In this document: piece by piece, positions 25,324-32,866 of the stretch
Numbering within the stretch: position 1 is the first letter of the stretch
How the letters are laid out: the number at the start of each line of letters is the position of its first letter
Origin: Thiobacillus denitrificans
GTDB lineage: Bacteria; Pseudomonadota; Gammaproteobacteria; Burkholderiales; Thiobacillaceae
DNA: 64,000 nucleotides
Assembly: GCA_002403375.1 (NCBI GenBank)
Contig: DHHQ01000013.1
Coordinates: forward strand, 105,173 to 169,172
Direction of reading: 5' to 3'
Notes under the pieces: model-generated
The model's input: only the letters and a program-made list of their open reading frames with translations
Told to the model about the DNA's origin: nothing
The model's database searches: none
Made by a program: the position numbers and the translations under genes

Positions 25324-26525
25324 TGCTGTGGAACACGCTGCTGCTCGCGTTGCGCGCCATCCGGCGCAACCTGATGCGCTCCTTCCTCACCATCCTCGGC
25401 ATCGTCATCGGCGTCGCCGCGGTGATCACCATGGTCACCCTCGGCAACGGCGCGACGAAGTCGGTGTCCGACCAGATCTCGAGCATGGGCAGCAACCTCG
25501 TGATGGTGATGCCGGGCCAGCGCTTCGGCCCCGGCGCGGTGGCGGCGGCCCCCTTCAAGAACGCGGACGTCGAGGCGGTGCGCAGCCAGATCACCGGGGC
25601 GCGCCTCGTCGCGCCGGTCGTCGCCAAGTCGGCGACCGCGGTGTACCAGGCCAACAACTGGTCGACCGTCGTGTACGGCAGCAGCAACGAGTATTTCGAG
25701 GCCGGCAACTGGACGCTCGCCGCCGGCCGCACGTTCACCGAAGCCGAGGAGCGCTCGGGCCGGGCGGTGTGCGTGATCGGCGATACCGTGCGCGAGAAGC
25801 TGTTCGGCCGGCAGAGCCCGGTGGGCAACGACATCCGCATCAAGCAGTTTTCCTGCGAGGTGATCGGGCTGCTGCAGGCGAAGGGGCAGTCGGCCATGGG
25901 CTCCGACCAGGACGACATGGTGGTGATGCCGCTGCGCACCGTGCAGCGGCGACTCTCCGGCAGCCAGGACATCGGCCGCCTGAGCATCTCGGTCAAGGAA
26001 GGCGTGTCGATCGACACCGTCAAGGCGCAGCTCACGCTGCTGCTGCGCGAGCGCCGCAACATCGCCGAGAACGAGGACGACGACTTCCGCGTGATGGATA
26101 CCCGGCAGATCGCCGAGACGCTGACCAGCACCACCAAGATCCTCACCATGCTCCTCGGCGCCGTCGCGGCGGTCAGCCTGCTGGTCGGCGGCATCGGCAT
26201 CATGAACATCATGCTGGTGTCGGTGACCGAGCGCACCCGCGAGATCGGCATCCGCCTCGCCATCGGCGCGCTCGAGCGCGAGGTGCTGCTGCAGTTCCTG
26301 ATCGAGGCGGTGGTGCTGGCGAGCCTCGGCGGCCTGATCGGCATCGCGATCGCCACCGCCGCCTCGATCTTCCTCGCCAACCTGATGGCGATTCCCTACC
26401 TGTTCGACCTCGGGATCAACCTGCTGGCGTTCTTCTTCTCCGCCGCGATCGGCGTGATCTTCGGCTACTTCCCGGCGCGCCGCGCGGCCGGGCTCAACCC
26501 GATCGACGCCCTGCGGCACGAGTGA
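25323..26525 (+). CDS. MacB-type ABC transporter permease subunit
   Basis: A 400-residue FtsX/MacB-type permease. The first helix with the FLTILGIVIGVAAVITMVTLGNGA signature (about residues 20-45) leads to a large periplasmic MacB-PCD domain (about 50-270), then three C-terminal helices from LLGAVAAVSLLVGGIGIMNIMLVSVTERTREIGIR to the end. The ARRAAGLNPIDALRHE tail is diagnostic. It overlaps the ATPase gene by one base and ends the 16.5-kb export island. The mechanism known for MacB is mechanotransmission across the membrane rather than substrate passage through it. Confidence 0.94.
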   Translation: MLWNTLLLALRAIRRNLMRSFLTILGIVIGVAAVITMVTLGNGATKSVSDQISSMGSNLVMVMPGQRFGPGAVAAAPFKNADVEAVRSQITGARLVAPVVAKSATAVYQANNWSTVVYGSSNEYFEAGNWTLAAGRTFTEAEERSGRAVCVIGDTVREKLFGRQSPVGNDIRIKQFSCEVIGLLQAKGQSAMGSDQDDMVVMPLRTVQRRLSGSQDIGRLSISVKEGVSIDTVKAQLTLLLRERRNIAENEDDDFRVMDTRQIAETLTSTTKILTMLLGAVAAVSLLVGGIGIMNIMLVSVTERTREIGIRLAIGALEREVLLQFLIEAVVLASLGGLIGIAIATAASIFLANLMAIPYLFDLGINLLAFFFSAAIGVIFGYFPARRAAGLNPIDALRHE

Positions 26526-26564
26526 GGACGACGCAAGGCGGGTTGCGTTGACAAGGACCCCGGC

Positions 26565-27374
26565 ATGAAACGCCTGCCCACCTATTTCCTGTCGCACGGC
26601 GGCGGCCCCTGGCCCTGGCTGAGCGGCTCGTTCCGCGCGCACTACCGCGCGCTCGAGGCCTCGCTCGAGGCGATCGCGCGCGAACTCGGCGGCAAGCCGC
26701 GCGCGGTGCTGGTGGTGTCCGGCCACTGGGAGGCTGCCGGGTTCAGTGTGATGGCGGGCGCGCGCCCGGGCATGGTCTACGACTACACGGGATTTCCCGA
26801 GCACACCTACGCGGTGCAGTATCCGGCGCCCGGCTCGCCGGCGCTGGCCGGCCGTGTGCAGCATCTGCTCGAGGCGGCGGGCCTCGCCGCCCGGCTCGAC
26901 CCGACACGCGGTTTCGACCACGGCTGCTTTGCCCCGCTCGCGGTGATGTTTCCCGAGGCCGACGTCCCGGTGGTGCAGTTCTCGCTCAGGACCGGCTACG
27001 ACCCGGCGACCCACCTCGCGGCCGGGCGCGCGCTCGCGCCGCTGCGCGACGAGGGCGTGCTGATCCTCGGCAGCGGCCTGAGCTACCACAACCTGCGCGA
27101 ATTCGGCGCCGGGGCGAAGGATGCCTCCGCAGCTTTCGACGCCTGGCTGCAGGAGACCCTGCTGCGCGTGGCGCCGGCCGAGCGCAGCCGCCGCCTGCTG
27201 CAGTGGGAGGCGGCGCCGGCGGCGCGCCGCGCCCATCCGCGCGAGGACCACCTGATCCCGCTCATGGTCGCCCTCGGCGCCGCCGAGGACGAGCCGGCGG
27301 CCTGCGTGTACCACGAGCAGGATTTCTTCGGCGGAGTGACGGCGTCGAGCTTCCGCTTCGGTGAGGTGCAATGA
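26565..27374 (+). CDS. ygiD: class III extradiol ring-cleavage dioxygenase, DODA/YgiD type
   Basis: A 269-residue zinc- or iron-dependent dioxygenase of the 4,5-DOPA extradiol dioxygenase family. The metal-site histidines are visible as LSHGGGP (H11), SGHWEA (H54) and the active-site histidines as FDHGCF (H119) and HPREDH (H224, H229). The length matches YgiD-type proteins (about 260-270). Family members open catechol rings such as that of DOPA in vitro; the natural substrate here is unknown. The gene stands alone on the plus strand, 39 bases after the MacB permease, and converges with the SCO gene, whose stop is seven bases away. Confidence 0.92.
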   Translation: MKRLPTYFLSHGGGPWPWLSGSFRAHYRALEASLEAIARELGGKPRAVLVVSGHWEAAGFSVMAGARPGMVYDYTGFPEHTYAVQYPAPGSPALAGRVQHLLEAAGLAARLDPTRGFDHGCFAPLAVMFPEADVPVVQFSLRTGYDPATHLAAGRALAPLRDEGVLILGSGLSYHNLREFGAGAKDASAAFDAWLQETLLRVAPAERSRRLLQWEAAPAARRAHPREDHLIPLMVALGAAEDEPAACVYHEQDFFGGVTASSFRFGEVQ

Positions 27375-27381
27375 ACCGACC

Positions 27382-27918
27382 TCAGGGCAGCAGGCTGACG
27401 ACGGCCTCCAGCATCGCCTCGGCGGGCGTGCCGGCCGGCAGGATGCGCACCAGGCGGCCGGCGGGATCGACGACGTAGGTGTTGACCGAGTGGTCGACGG
27501 TGTAGCCGGACCCGGTCGGCACGTGGCGGAAGCGGACCGCGTAGCGTGCCGTCACCTTGCGCAGTTGCGCCTCGCTGCCGGTGAGCGCCAGGATGCCGGC
27601 GCCGAAGTTGCCGACGTATTCGTCGAGCACCTCGCGGTCGCGCTGCGGATCCAGGCTGACAAAAACGGGCTGGACCCGGTTTCTTTTTTCGGGCGGCAGC
27701 ATGGCCAGCAGCTGCCGGTAGCGGAGCAGTTCGGCGGGGCACAGGTCGGGGCAGTGGGTGAAGCCGAAGTAGATCAGCACCACCTTGCCGCGCAGCGACG
27801 CCAGCGAGACGGCCTGCCCGGACGCGGTGCCGAGCGTGAAGTCGCCGCCGAGGGGCGCGCCCGCCGAAGTCGGGGCGGCGATTAAGAACAGCGCAAGCCA
27901 TAAAAGCAGGACTTTCAT
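27382..27918 (-). CDS. SCO1/SenC copper chaperone (canonical)
   Basis: A 178-residue exported SCO protein: a Sec signal peptide (residues 1-20) followed by a thioredoxin fold. The copper ligands are intact: THCPDLCP contains C56 and C60, and VDHSVNTYVVD supplies H143. SCO proteins deliver copper to cytochrome oxidase CuA or to other copper enzymes. This is the last gene of the mtoX operon, 43 bases after the peroxidase gene, so the likely client is the copper-containing methanethiol oxidase. The start at 27918 gives the signal peptide; the longer open frame upstream does not. Confidence 0.94.
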   Translation of the reverse strand: MKVLLLWLALFLIAAPTSAGAPLGGDFTLGTASGQAVSLASLRGKVVLIYFGFTHCPDLCPAELLRYRQLLAMLPPEKRNRVQPVFVSLDPQRDREVLDEYVGNFGAGILALTGSEAQLRKVTARYAVRFRHVPTGSGYTVDHSVNTYVVDPAGRLVRILPAGTPAEAMLEAVVSLLP

Positions 27919-27961
27919 TTCGTCGTCTCTACCGGTCCAGGTCGTCTCCTCGCTCGAGCCC

Positions 27962-29149
27962 TCAGGGCCGCTCCAGCAGCGACTCGAGGTGGACGTCGGC
28001 CGCGTCGCGCGCCGGCACCGGCAGCGTCGCCGGCGCGCTGCGTGCATCGCGCGCGAGCGTCTCGACGTTGTCGCCGGTCAGCGTCTTCAGGAAGGCCACG
28101 AGGGCGGCCCGTTCCTCGGCGTCGAGCCCGAGCGGGGCGATGAGCGGCGACCGGTTCTCGTTGGCTATGCCGCCGCGGTCGTAGAACCCCACCACCTCTT
28201 CCAGCGTCGCCAGCGAGCCGTCGTGCATGTAGGGCGCGGTCAGCGCGGCGTTGCGCAGCGTCGGCGTCTTGTACGCCCAGCGGTCCTCGAGTGTGCCGGT
28301 CACCTCGTAGCGGCCGGTGTCGGCCTGGGGCGGCTCGAAGGCGCTCAGCAGTGCGCCGTCGACCTCGACGAAGGTGCCGGGGGCGAGCTGGACGCGGTAG
28401 CTTGCGCGCGCCGGCTGCATGGCGCGTTCCCAGCCGATGCCGGTGTTGTGGAAGCGGTGGTCGGTGAAGAGCGCGGATTGCTCGCCCACCCGATGGCAGG
28501 CGACGCAGCGGCCCTTGCCGGCGAAGACGCCGAAGCCGCGCTGCTCCCGTGCGTCGAGGGCAGCGGCGTCGCCGCCGTAGCGCCAGCGGTCGAAGCGCGA
28601 ATTGCCCGAGACCAGGGTGCGCTGGTAGCTGGCGAGCGCCTGGCCGATGCGCTCGGAGGTGACCGGGCCGCCGAAGGCCGCCTCGAACAGCCCGCGGTAT
28701 TCGGGCAGCTGGCGCACCTTCTCGGTCACGTAGCCCATCGACGGCATGCCCATCTCCACCCGGGCGAGCAGCGGCGACCAGGCCTGCTCCTCGAGGTGCG
28801 GTTCGCGGCCGTCGTGGAAGAAGCTGCGCTGGTAGCCGACGTTGTAAAGCGTGGGCGCGTTGCGCCTGAGGCTGCGGCCCCCGATGCCGATGGCGGCGCC
28901 CAGCTCGTTGGAGGTGAAGCCCTGCTCGGGCACGTGGCACATCGCGCAGGACATGGTGTTGTTGTGGGACAGGCGGCGGTCCATGAACAGCCGCCGGCCG
29001 AGGTCGACCTTTTCCCGGGTCAGCGGGTTGGTGGCCGGCAGCGGCAGGGGCGGCAGGCCGAGCGGCGGGGCGACGGCGACCGGCGTGTCGGCCCGGGCGC
29101 AGGCGGCGAGCAGGAGGGCCGCAAGGGCAAGCGAGGCTCTTCCCGTCAT
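27962..29149 (-). CDS. di-haem cytochrome c peroxidase / MauG-like protein
   Basis: A 395-residue exported protein with two haem c sites: CAMCH (C68-H72) and CVACH near residues 213-217. The signal region LALAALLLAACARAD could be a lipoprotein or a plain Sec signal. The sequence follows the bacterial cytochrome c peroxidase/MauG layout, with GRRLFMDRRLSHNNTMSCAMCH, RNAPTLYN and the C-terminal TPTLRNAALTAPYMHDGSLATLEEVV. Known family members reduce peroxide or, as MauG does, mature partner enzymes by oxidising residues. Published methanethiol oxidase loci carry a MauG-like gene, so a maturation role is a reasonable inference. Its start overlaps the preceding SCO gene by ATGA. Confidence 0.92.
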   Translation of the reverse strand: MTGRASLALAALLLAACARADTPVAVAPPLGLPPLPLPATNPLTREKVDLGRRLFMDRRLSHNNTMSCAMCHVPEQGFTSNELGAAIGIGGRSLRRNAPTLYNVGYQRSFFHDGREPHLEEQAWSPLLARVEMGMPSMGYVTEKVRQLPEYRGLFEAAFGGPVTSERIGQALASYQRTLVSGNSRFDRWRYGGDAAALDAREQRGFGVFAGKGRCVACHRVGEQSALFTDHRFHNTGIGWERAMQPARASYRVQLAPGTFVEVDGALLSAFEPPQADTGRYEVTGTLEDRWAYKTPTLRNAALTAPYMHDGSLATLEEVVGFYDRGGIANENRSPLIAPLGLDAEERAALVAFLKTLTGDNVETLARDARSAPATLPVPARDAADVHLESLLERP

Positions 29150-29886
29150 TCCGGCTTCGCGCCCGTTTCCATGAGCAGCGTGAGGATGTCGTTGTAGACC
29201 ATGTCCGGCATCAGGAAGGCGGTGGTGTAGACCTCGCGCACCGTGCGGTCGCGGTCGATGAGGAAGACCTTGAGCACGTGGCTGTAGGTGCCGAGGTGCG
29301 CGCCGCTGGCGGGGTCGACGTCGAGGAACACGTCCTGGCCGAAGCCGTCCAGGATCGGCAGCAGGTCCTTCACCGAGGCGGTGGTGAGGAAGGCCCATTC
29401 CACTGCGCGTCCGGGCCTTGCTTGGTCGCCTGCGTACAGCGCGAGGACTTCGGGCGTGTCGCGCACCGGATCGAAGGACAGCGAGACCAGCCTGACCTGG
29501 CCGGCGAGCTGCGGGTCGCGTGCCAGCCGCGACTGCAGCTGGTGGAACACCAGGTAGGCGTAGGGGCAGCCGGCGGCGTCGGCGCACGAGGAATAGACGA
29601 AGGACAGCAGGGTGACCTTGCCGCCGGTGTAGCGGGAGAGGTCGCGCGCGCGGCCTTCGGTGTCGAGCACGCGGCCGTCGGCCGCGTCCATGATGCGCAT
29701 CAGTTCGTAGCTGCCCGGCGCGGGCGGCACGAATGCCATCGGCGCGGGCGGCGCCGCGCCGTGGCCAGCGTCCGCGGCGGTCGCGCCCGCATGCAGGAGC
29801 AGCGCCAGCGCCAGCGCCAGCAAAAAAACGCCTCCACGACAGGGGAGGCGAGCGTGGCTGCCGGTTGCCGCGGGACGCAAGGGCAC
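29146..29886 (-). CDS. SCO1/SenC-like protein with altered cysteine spacing
   Basis: A 246-residue exported thioredoxin-fold protein of the SCO group. An N-terminal hydrophobic segment (about residues 19-38) is the signal or anchor. The metal-site cysteines read SSCADAAGCP, C101 and C107, a C-x5-C pair in place of the usual C-x3-C; the distal histidine is present in TYSHVLKVFLID. The VSLSFDPVRDTPEVLALY segment is a family hallmark. It lies between mtoX (four bases upstream) and the MauG-like gene (ATGA overlap). With the canonical SCO protein at the operon's end, this gives two chaperone-like proteins per cluster, perhaps one for copper and one as thiol reductant. Confidence 0.9.
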   Translation of the reverse strand: MPLRPAATGSHARLPCRGGVFLLALALALLLHAGATAADAGHGAAPPAPMAFVPPAPGSYELMRIMDAADGRVLDTEGRARDLSRYTGGKVTLLSFVYSSCADAAGCPYAYLVFHQLQSRLARDPQLAGQVRLVSLSFDPVRDTPEVLALYAGDQARPGRAVEWAFLTTASVKDLLPILDGFGQDVFLDVDPASGAHLGTYSHVLKVFLIDRDRTVREVYTTAFLMPDMVYNDILTLLMETGAKPE

Positions 29887-29890
29887 GGCG

Positions 29891-31261
29891 CTAGCGCTCG
29901 GTGCCTGCGGCCATGCGCAGGCTCTCCGGGTTGTCGCTGGCGGCGTGCAGCGGCTTGAGCTTGCTCATGTCGCGCACCTGGAACTTCATGTGGTGGGCGC
30001 GGCCGAGCTTCTCCTTGTAGAAGTCGATGGTGAAGCCTTCCTTAAGCGCCTTGCCGTCCCAGTGGTACATCTTGAGGTACTGCTCGTCGTCGGCGCCCTT
30101 CTTGTCCCAGTTGGCGAGCAGCGAGCTGGTGAAGTAGACCCGCTTGCCGTCGTAGCTCTGCGAGACCATGTTGACCTGGCTGCCGATCTTCTTCGTGTAG
30201 ACCTCCTGCGGCTTCATCGGGTCGGAGAAGTCCCAGTAGCGGGTGGTGCCGTCCATGAAGGTGTTGATCCACAGCCCCTTGCCGTCGCGGGTGAGCGAGA
30301 TGTCGACCGGCAGCGGGATCTGGGCGGGGTCGCCGATGGTGCCGACCTCGTGGGCCTGCCATTCGCCCTTGCCGTCCTGCCTGAACACCCAGATCTTCGA
30401 GGTCAGCGCAGCCGTGGTCACCGCCCAGTTGTCGCCGCGCTGCCACGACCAGCGGGCCTCCAGTGGCGCGCCGGGGGTGTTGAAGATCTTGATCGGCTTC
30501 ATCGCCTTGTAGTCCCACATGACGGTGGTGTTGCCGAAGCGCTTCATCGCCTCGCCGTCCTTGACCAGCTTGCCGAGGTCCATCATGTAGTTGTTCCAGC
30601 CGGTGAACGAGGTCGAGATCATCGCGTTCTTCGCCGGGTTGATCGCGACGTCGTAGTTGTAGCCGTCGCCCTGCACGCCGCCGATCTCGGCGGTGGGGAT
30701 GGGCACGGTCTGCACGTGCTTGCCCTGGTTGTTGTAGACGACGTGGGCGGTGGTGCCGCCATGGTCGCGGTTGTTGGACAGGCCGGTGATGATCATGCGG
30801 CCGGGCGTGGCGTAGAAGGTGTGGGGTCCGACGATGCCGCCGGATTTCTCGACGAAGTCGTCGATTGCCTGTGCCAGCCTCGGCTTGGCGGGGTCGCTGT
30901 GGATGTCGAAAACGAAGATCTTGCTGCTGTCCAGCCCGCCGCCCCACAGGTAGCGCCGGTCGTCGGACAGGCCCAGGTGATGGACCTCGTTGCGCCCGCC
31001 GACCGACAGGCTGGCGATGACCTTGCCGTAGGTCTTGGACTTCGGATTGACGTCGACCGTCACGAGCTTGTCCGAGCCGTCACCGACGCCTTCGACGCCC
31101 AGGGTCCAGACGTAGACGAATTCCTCCTGCCCCATGATCAGCGGGGTGAAGGGTGAGCAGCTGGTCTCGTCGGCACGGGGCAGGGCGCTCGTGCCCAGCG
31201 CGGCTGCGGCCGCTACGGCGATCGCGGCGCGCTTGAGGGAAAGGGGTGGGGTCCTGATCAT
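29891..31261 (-). CDS. mtoX: methanethiol oxidase, selenium-binding protein (SBP56) family
   Basis: A 456-residue SBP56-family protein with a Sec-type signal peptide (about residues 1-31), hence periplasmic. Family hallmarks are HHLGLSDDRRYLWGGGLDSSKIFVFD, GPHTFYATPGRMIITGLSN, GGVQGDGYNYDVA and the C-terminal GRAHHMKFQVRDM. Bacterial periplasmic members (MtoX) are copper enzymes that oxidise methanethiol to formaldehyde, sulfide and hydrogen peroxide. The start is supported by AAGGAG seven bases upstream. The downstream SCO, MauG-like and second SCO genes are the published mtoX neighbours, which strengthens the assignment over a general selenium-binding role. The sulfide product could feed the sulfur pathway ending in AprBA/Sat. 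Confidence 0.93.
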   Translation of the reverse strand: MIRTPPLSLKRAAIAVAAAAALGTSALPRADETSCSPFTPLIMGQEEFVYVWTLGVEGVGDGSDKLVTVDVNPKSKTYGKVIASLSVGGRNEVHHLGLSDDRRYLWGGGLDSSKIFVFDIHSDPAKPRLAQAIDDFVEKSGGIVGPHTFYATPGRMIITGLSNNRDHGGTTAHVVYNNQGKHVQTVPIPTAEIGGVQGDGYNYDVAINPAKNAMISTSFTGWNNYMMDLGKLVKDGEAMKRFGNTTVMWDYKAMKPIKIFNTPGAPLEARWSWQRGDNWAVTTAALTSKIWVFRQDGKGEWQAHEVGTIGDPAQIPLPVDISLTRDGKGLWINTFMDGTTRYWDFSDPMKPQEVYTKKIGSQVNMVSQSYDGKRVYFTSSLLANWDKKGADDEQYLKMYHWDGKALKEGFTIDFYKEKLGRAHHMKFQVRDMSKLKPLHAASDNPESLRMAAGTER

Positions 31262-31623
31262 GTGAATCTCCTTTTCGGTCGTCACCGAGTCGGTCACGCG
31301 GCTTGCTTTTCCGGCCGGCGGGGGGCAATCGGGAAATCGTCGTCCCACGCGCATCAGGGCCGATGGAAAATCCCGGCAAGAGAGCTTTTGTACGATAGAA
31401 CAGGGAATGACCACATGCTAGGCGAGGTTTGTCGCGCCTCGTCAGGGCGAATCGTCAAGGCGTTCGGGGAGTTGCGGCCGACAGCGAATGCGCGCCGCAT
31501 CGCTTGCGGGCGACCGCCCGGGCGCGGTTCAGATCAGGTATGGGGGGGCTGCGTGACGACTGCGGAAACGCCTTGCTGGCGTGAGGGGGATGCGGGGCAC
31601 GGCGCGAACGGCAGTGCCCGGTC
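31262..31623. other. non-coding stretch upstream of mtoX
   Basis: About 360 bases between the mtoX start and the hairpin after the HU gene. The left part (31262-31420) must hold the mtoX promoter and leader, but I could not find a convincing sigma-70 or sigma-54 pair. The right part is GC-rich and shows no codon structure that I trust. No RNA gene was recognised. Confidence 0.5.
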
Positions 31624-31648
31624 GGGTCTTCCCGGCGAGGGAAGACCC
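31624..31648 (-). terminator. hairpin after the HU gene
   Basis: GGGTCTTCCC and GGGAAGACCC form a perfect ten-base stem with a five-base loop, seven bases past the HU stop. There is no T run on the minus strand, so it may act as an mRNA 3'-end stabiliser or a factor-assisted terminator. Confidence 0.6.
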
Positions 31649-31655
31649 GTACGGC

Positions 31656-31940
31656 TTACTTCTTGGCGCCGCTCACCAGGGCCTTCAGGGTCGCGCCCGG
31701 CTTGAACGCGGGAACCTTGGCGGCCTTGATCTTCAGCTCTTCGCCGGTCTTGGGGTTGCGGCCGGTGCGGGCGGCGCGCTTGCGCACTTCGAAGGTGCCG
31801 AAGCCGACCAGGGTCAGCGAGTCGCCCTTCTTCAGGGTGGCCGAGATGATGTCGATCATCGCGGCGACGTTGCGTTCGGCGTCCGCCTTGGTGGATTCGG
31901 TCTTGGCGGCCAGGGCGTCGACGAGTTCTTTTCTGTTCAT
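31656..31940 (-). CDS. hupB: DNA-binding protein HU
   Basis: A 94-residue nucleoid protein of the HU/IHF family, which bends and compacts DNA as a dimer. The protein begins MNRKELVDALAAKT, has the GFGTFEVRKRAARTGRNPKTGEE beta-arm signature and ends with a lysine-rich tail. The absence of IHF-specific sequence features and the close match to betaproteobacterial HU-beta support HU rather than IHF. It is transcribed alone. A candidate promoter is given at 31985-32014. Confidence 0.96.
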   Translation of the reverse strand: MNRKELVDALAAKTESTKADAERNVAAMIDIISATLKKGDSLTLVGFGTFEVRKRAARTGRNPKTGEELKIKAAKVPAFKPGATLKALVSGAKK

Positions 31941-31984
31941 GGTTCTAAGCTCCGTTGGTGTGTATGTGGAAAAACCCGGCGCGG

Positions 31985-32014
31985 ATTATTGTTGAAGTCA
32001 TCGCCTCCTGGCAA
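31985..32014 (-). promoter_or_regulatory. candidate HU promoter; rest of HU-HIT gap
   Basis: On the minus strand TTGCCA (32014-32009) and AATAAT (31990-31985) are 18 bases apart, leaving a leader of about 40 bases to the HU start. The rest of the 394-base gap up to the HIT start at 32335 has no gene I can support. Confidence 0.45.
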
Positions 32015-32334
32015 TGCTCCGTTTTCCTCGCCTGGCGGGCCGGCGCGCGTTTTTTTGTGGCCGGGCAGCGACACCTTACCTGAAACCCGGCCCGCTGTGA
32101 CTCGACTTTCGTCCGCCGAGCCGCCGCCAACGCACGCAGTGTGGCGGAAAAGCAAACGCGACCGGCTCGAAGCGCCACGTGCCGCGCACGCCAGCCGCGG
32201 CGTGCCCGGCCGCTGACGGCCGCCGCATGGGGTAAACTCCGGCCGCAATCACGCTCGCGCCGCCGCATCCGCCGATGCGGCCCGGTGGCCGGGCCTTTAC
32301 GACTTTCCGAGAAACAGCATCCGCACCCCCAGGC

Positions 32335-32727
32335 ATGAGCGCATCCGAAACCCGACCCTGTCCCTTCTGCCAACTCGATGCCAACCGCATCCTCGCCGAG
32401 GACGAACTCACCGTCGTCTACCGCGACGGCTTCCCCGTCTCGCTCGGTCACACCGTGATCATTCCGCGGCGGCACGTCGCAACGCTGTTCGAGGCCACCG
32501 AAGCCGAGCAGGCCGCGCTGCTGCGGGCGCTCGCGCGGGCCAAGGAAATCATCGACCGCCACCACGAGCCGGACGGCTACAACATCGGGATCAACCACGG
32601 GCTGGCCGGCGGACAGAGCGTGCCGCACCTGCATATCCACCTCATCCCGCGCTACCGCGGCGACAAGGAGGACCCGCGCGGCGGGGTGCGCTGGGTGCTG
32701 CCGGACAAGGCGAAGTACTGGGCGTGA
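32335..32727 (+). CDS. HIT family hydrolase
   Basis: A 130-residue histidine-triad protein, a nucleotide-binding hydrolase or transferase. The triad HLHIHLIPR (H98, H100, H102) is intact and an N-terminal CPFC suggests a zinc-binding knuckle with a downstream histidine, as in the Fhit/HinT-like bacterial group. The central YNIGINHGLAGGQSVPH is a family hallmark. The start at 32335 was chosen over an upstream in-frame codon because it begins MSASETRPCPFC as in relatives. It is a single gene, convergent with the helicase gene; 139 bases of featureless GC-rich sequence separate them. Confidence 0.93.
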   Translation: MSASETRPCPFCQLDANRILAEDELTVVYRDGFPVSLGHTVIIPRRHVATLFEATEAEQAALLRALARAKEIIDRHHEPDGYNIGINHGLAGGQSVPHLHIHLIPRYRGDKEDPRGGVRWVLPDKAKYWA

Positions 32728-32866
32728 GCGCTCAGGGGGCGGTCGAGCGGGCGCAGAACGTGCGGGCCGTTTCGGCGACCGTATACCCGAGCCGCCGCCG
32801 CAGGCGCAGCGGCGTTGCCGGCGCAAGTTCCCTCGCCAGCCGCGGGCCGGACGGGCTCCGGCGCCG

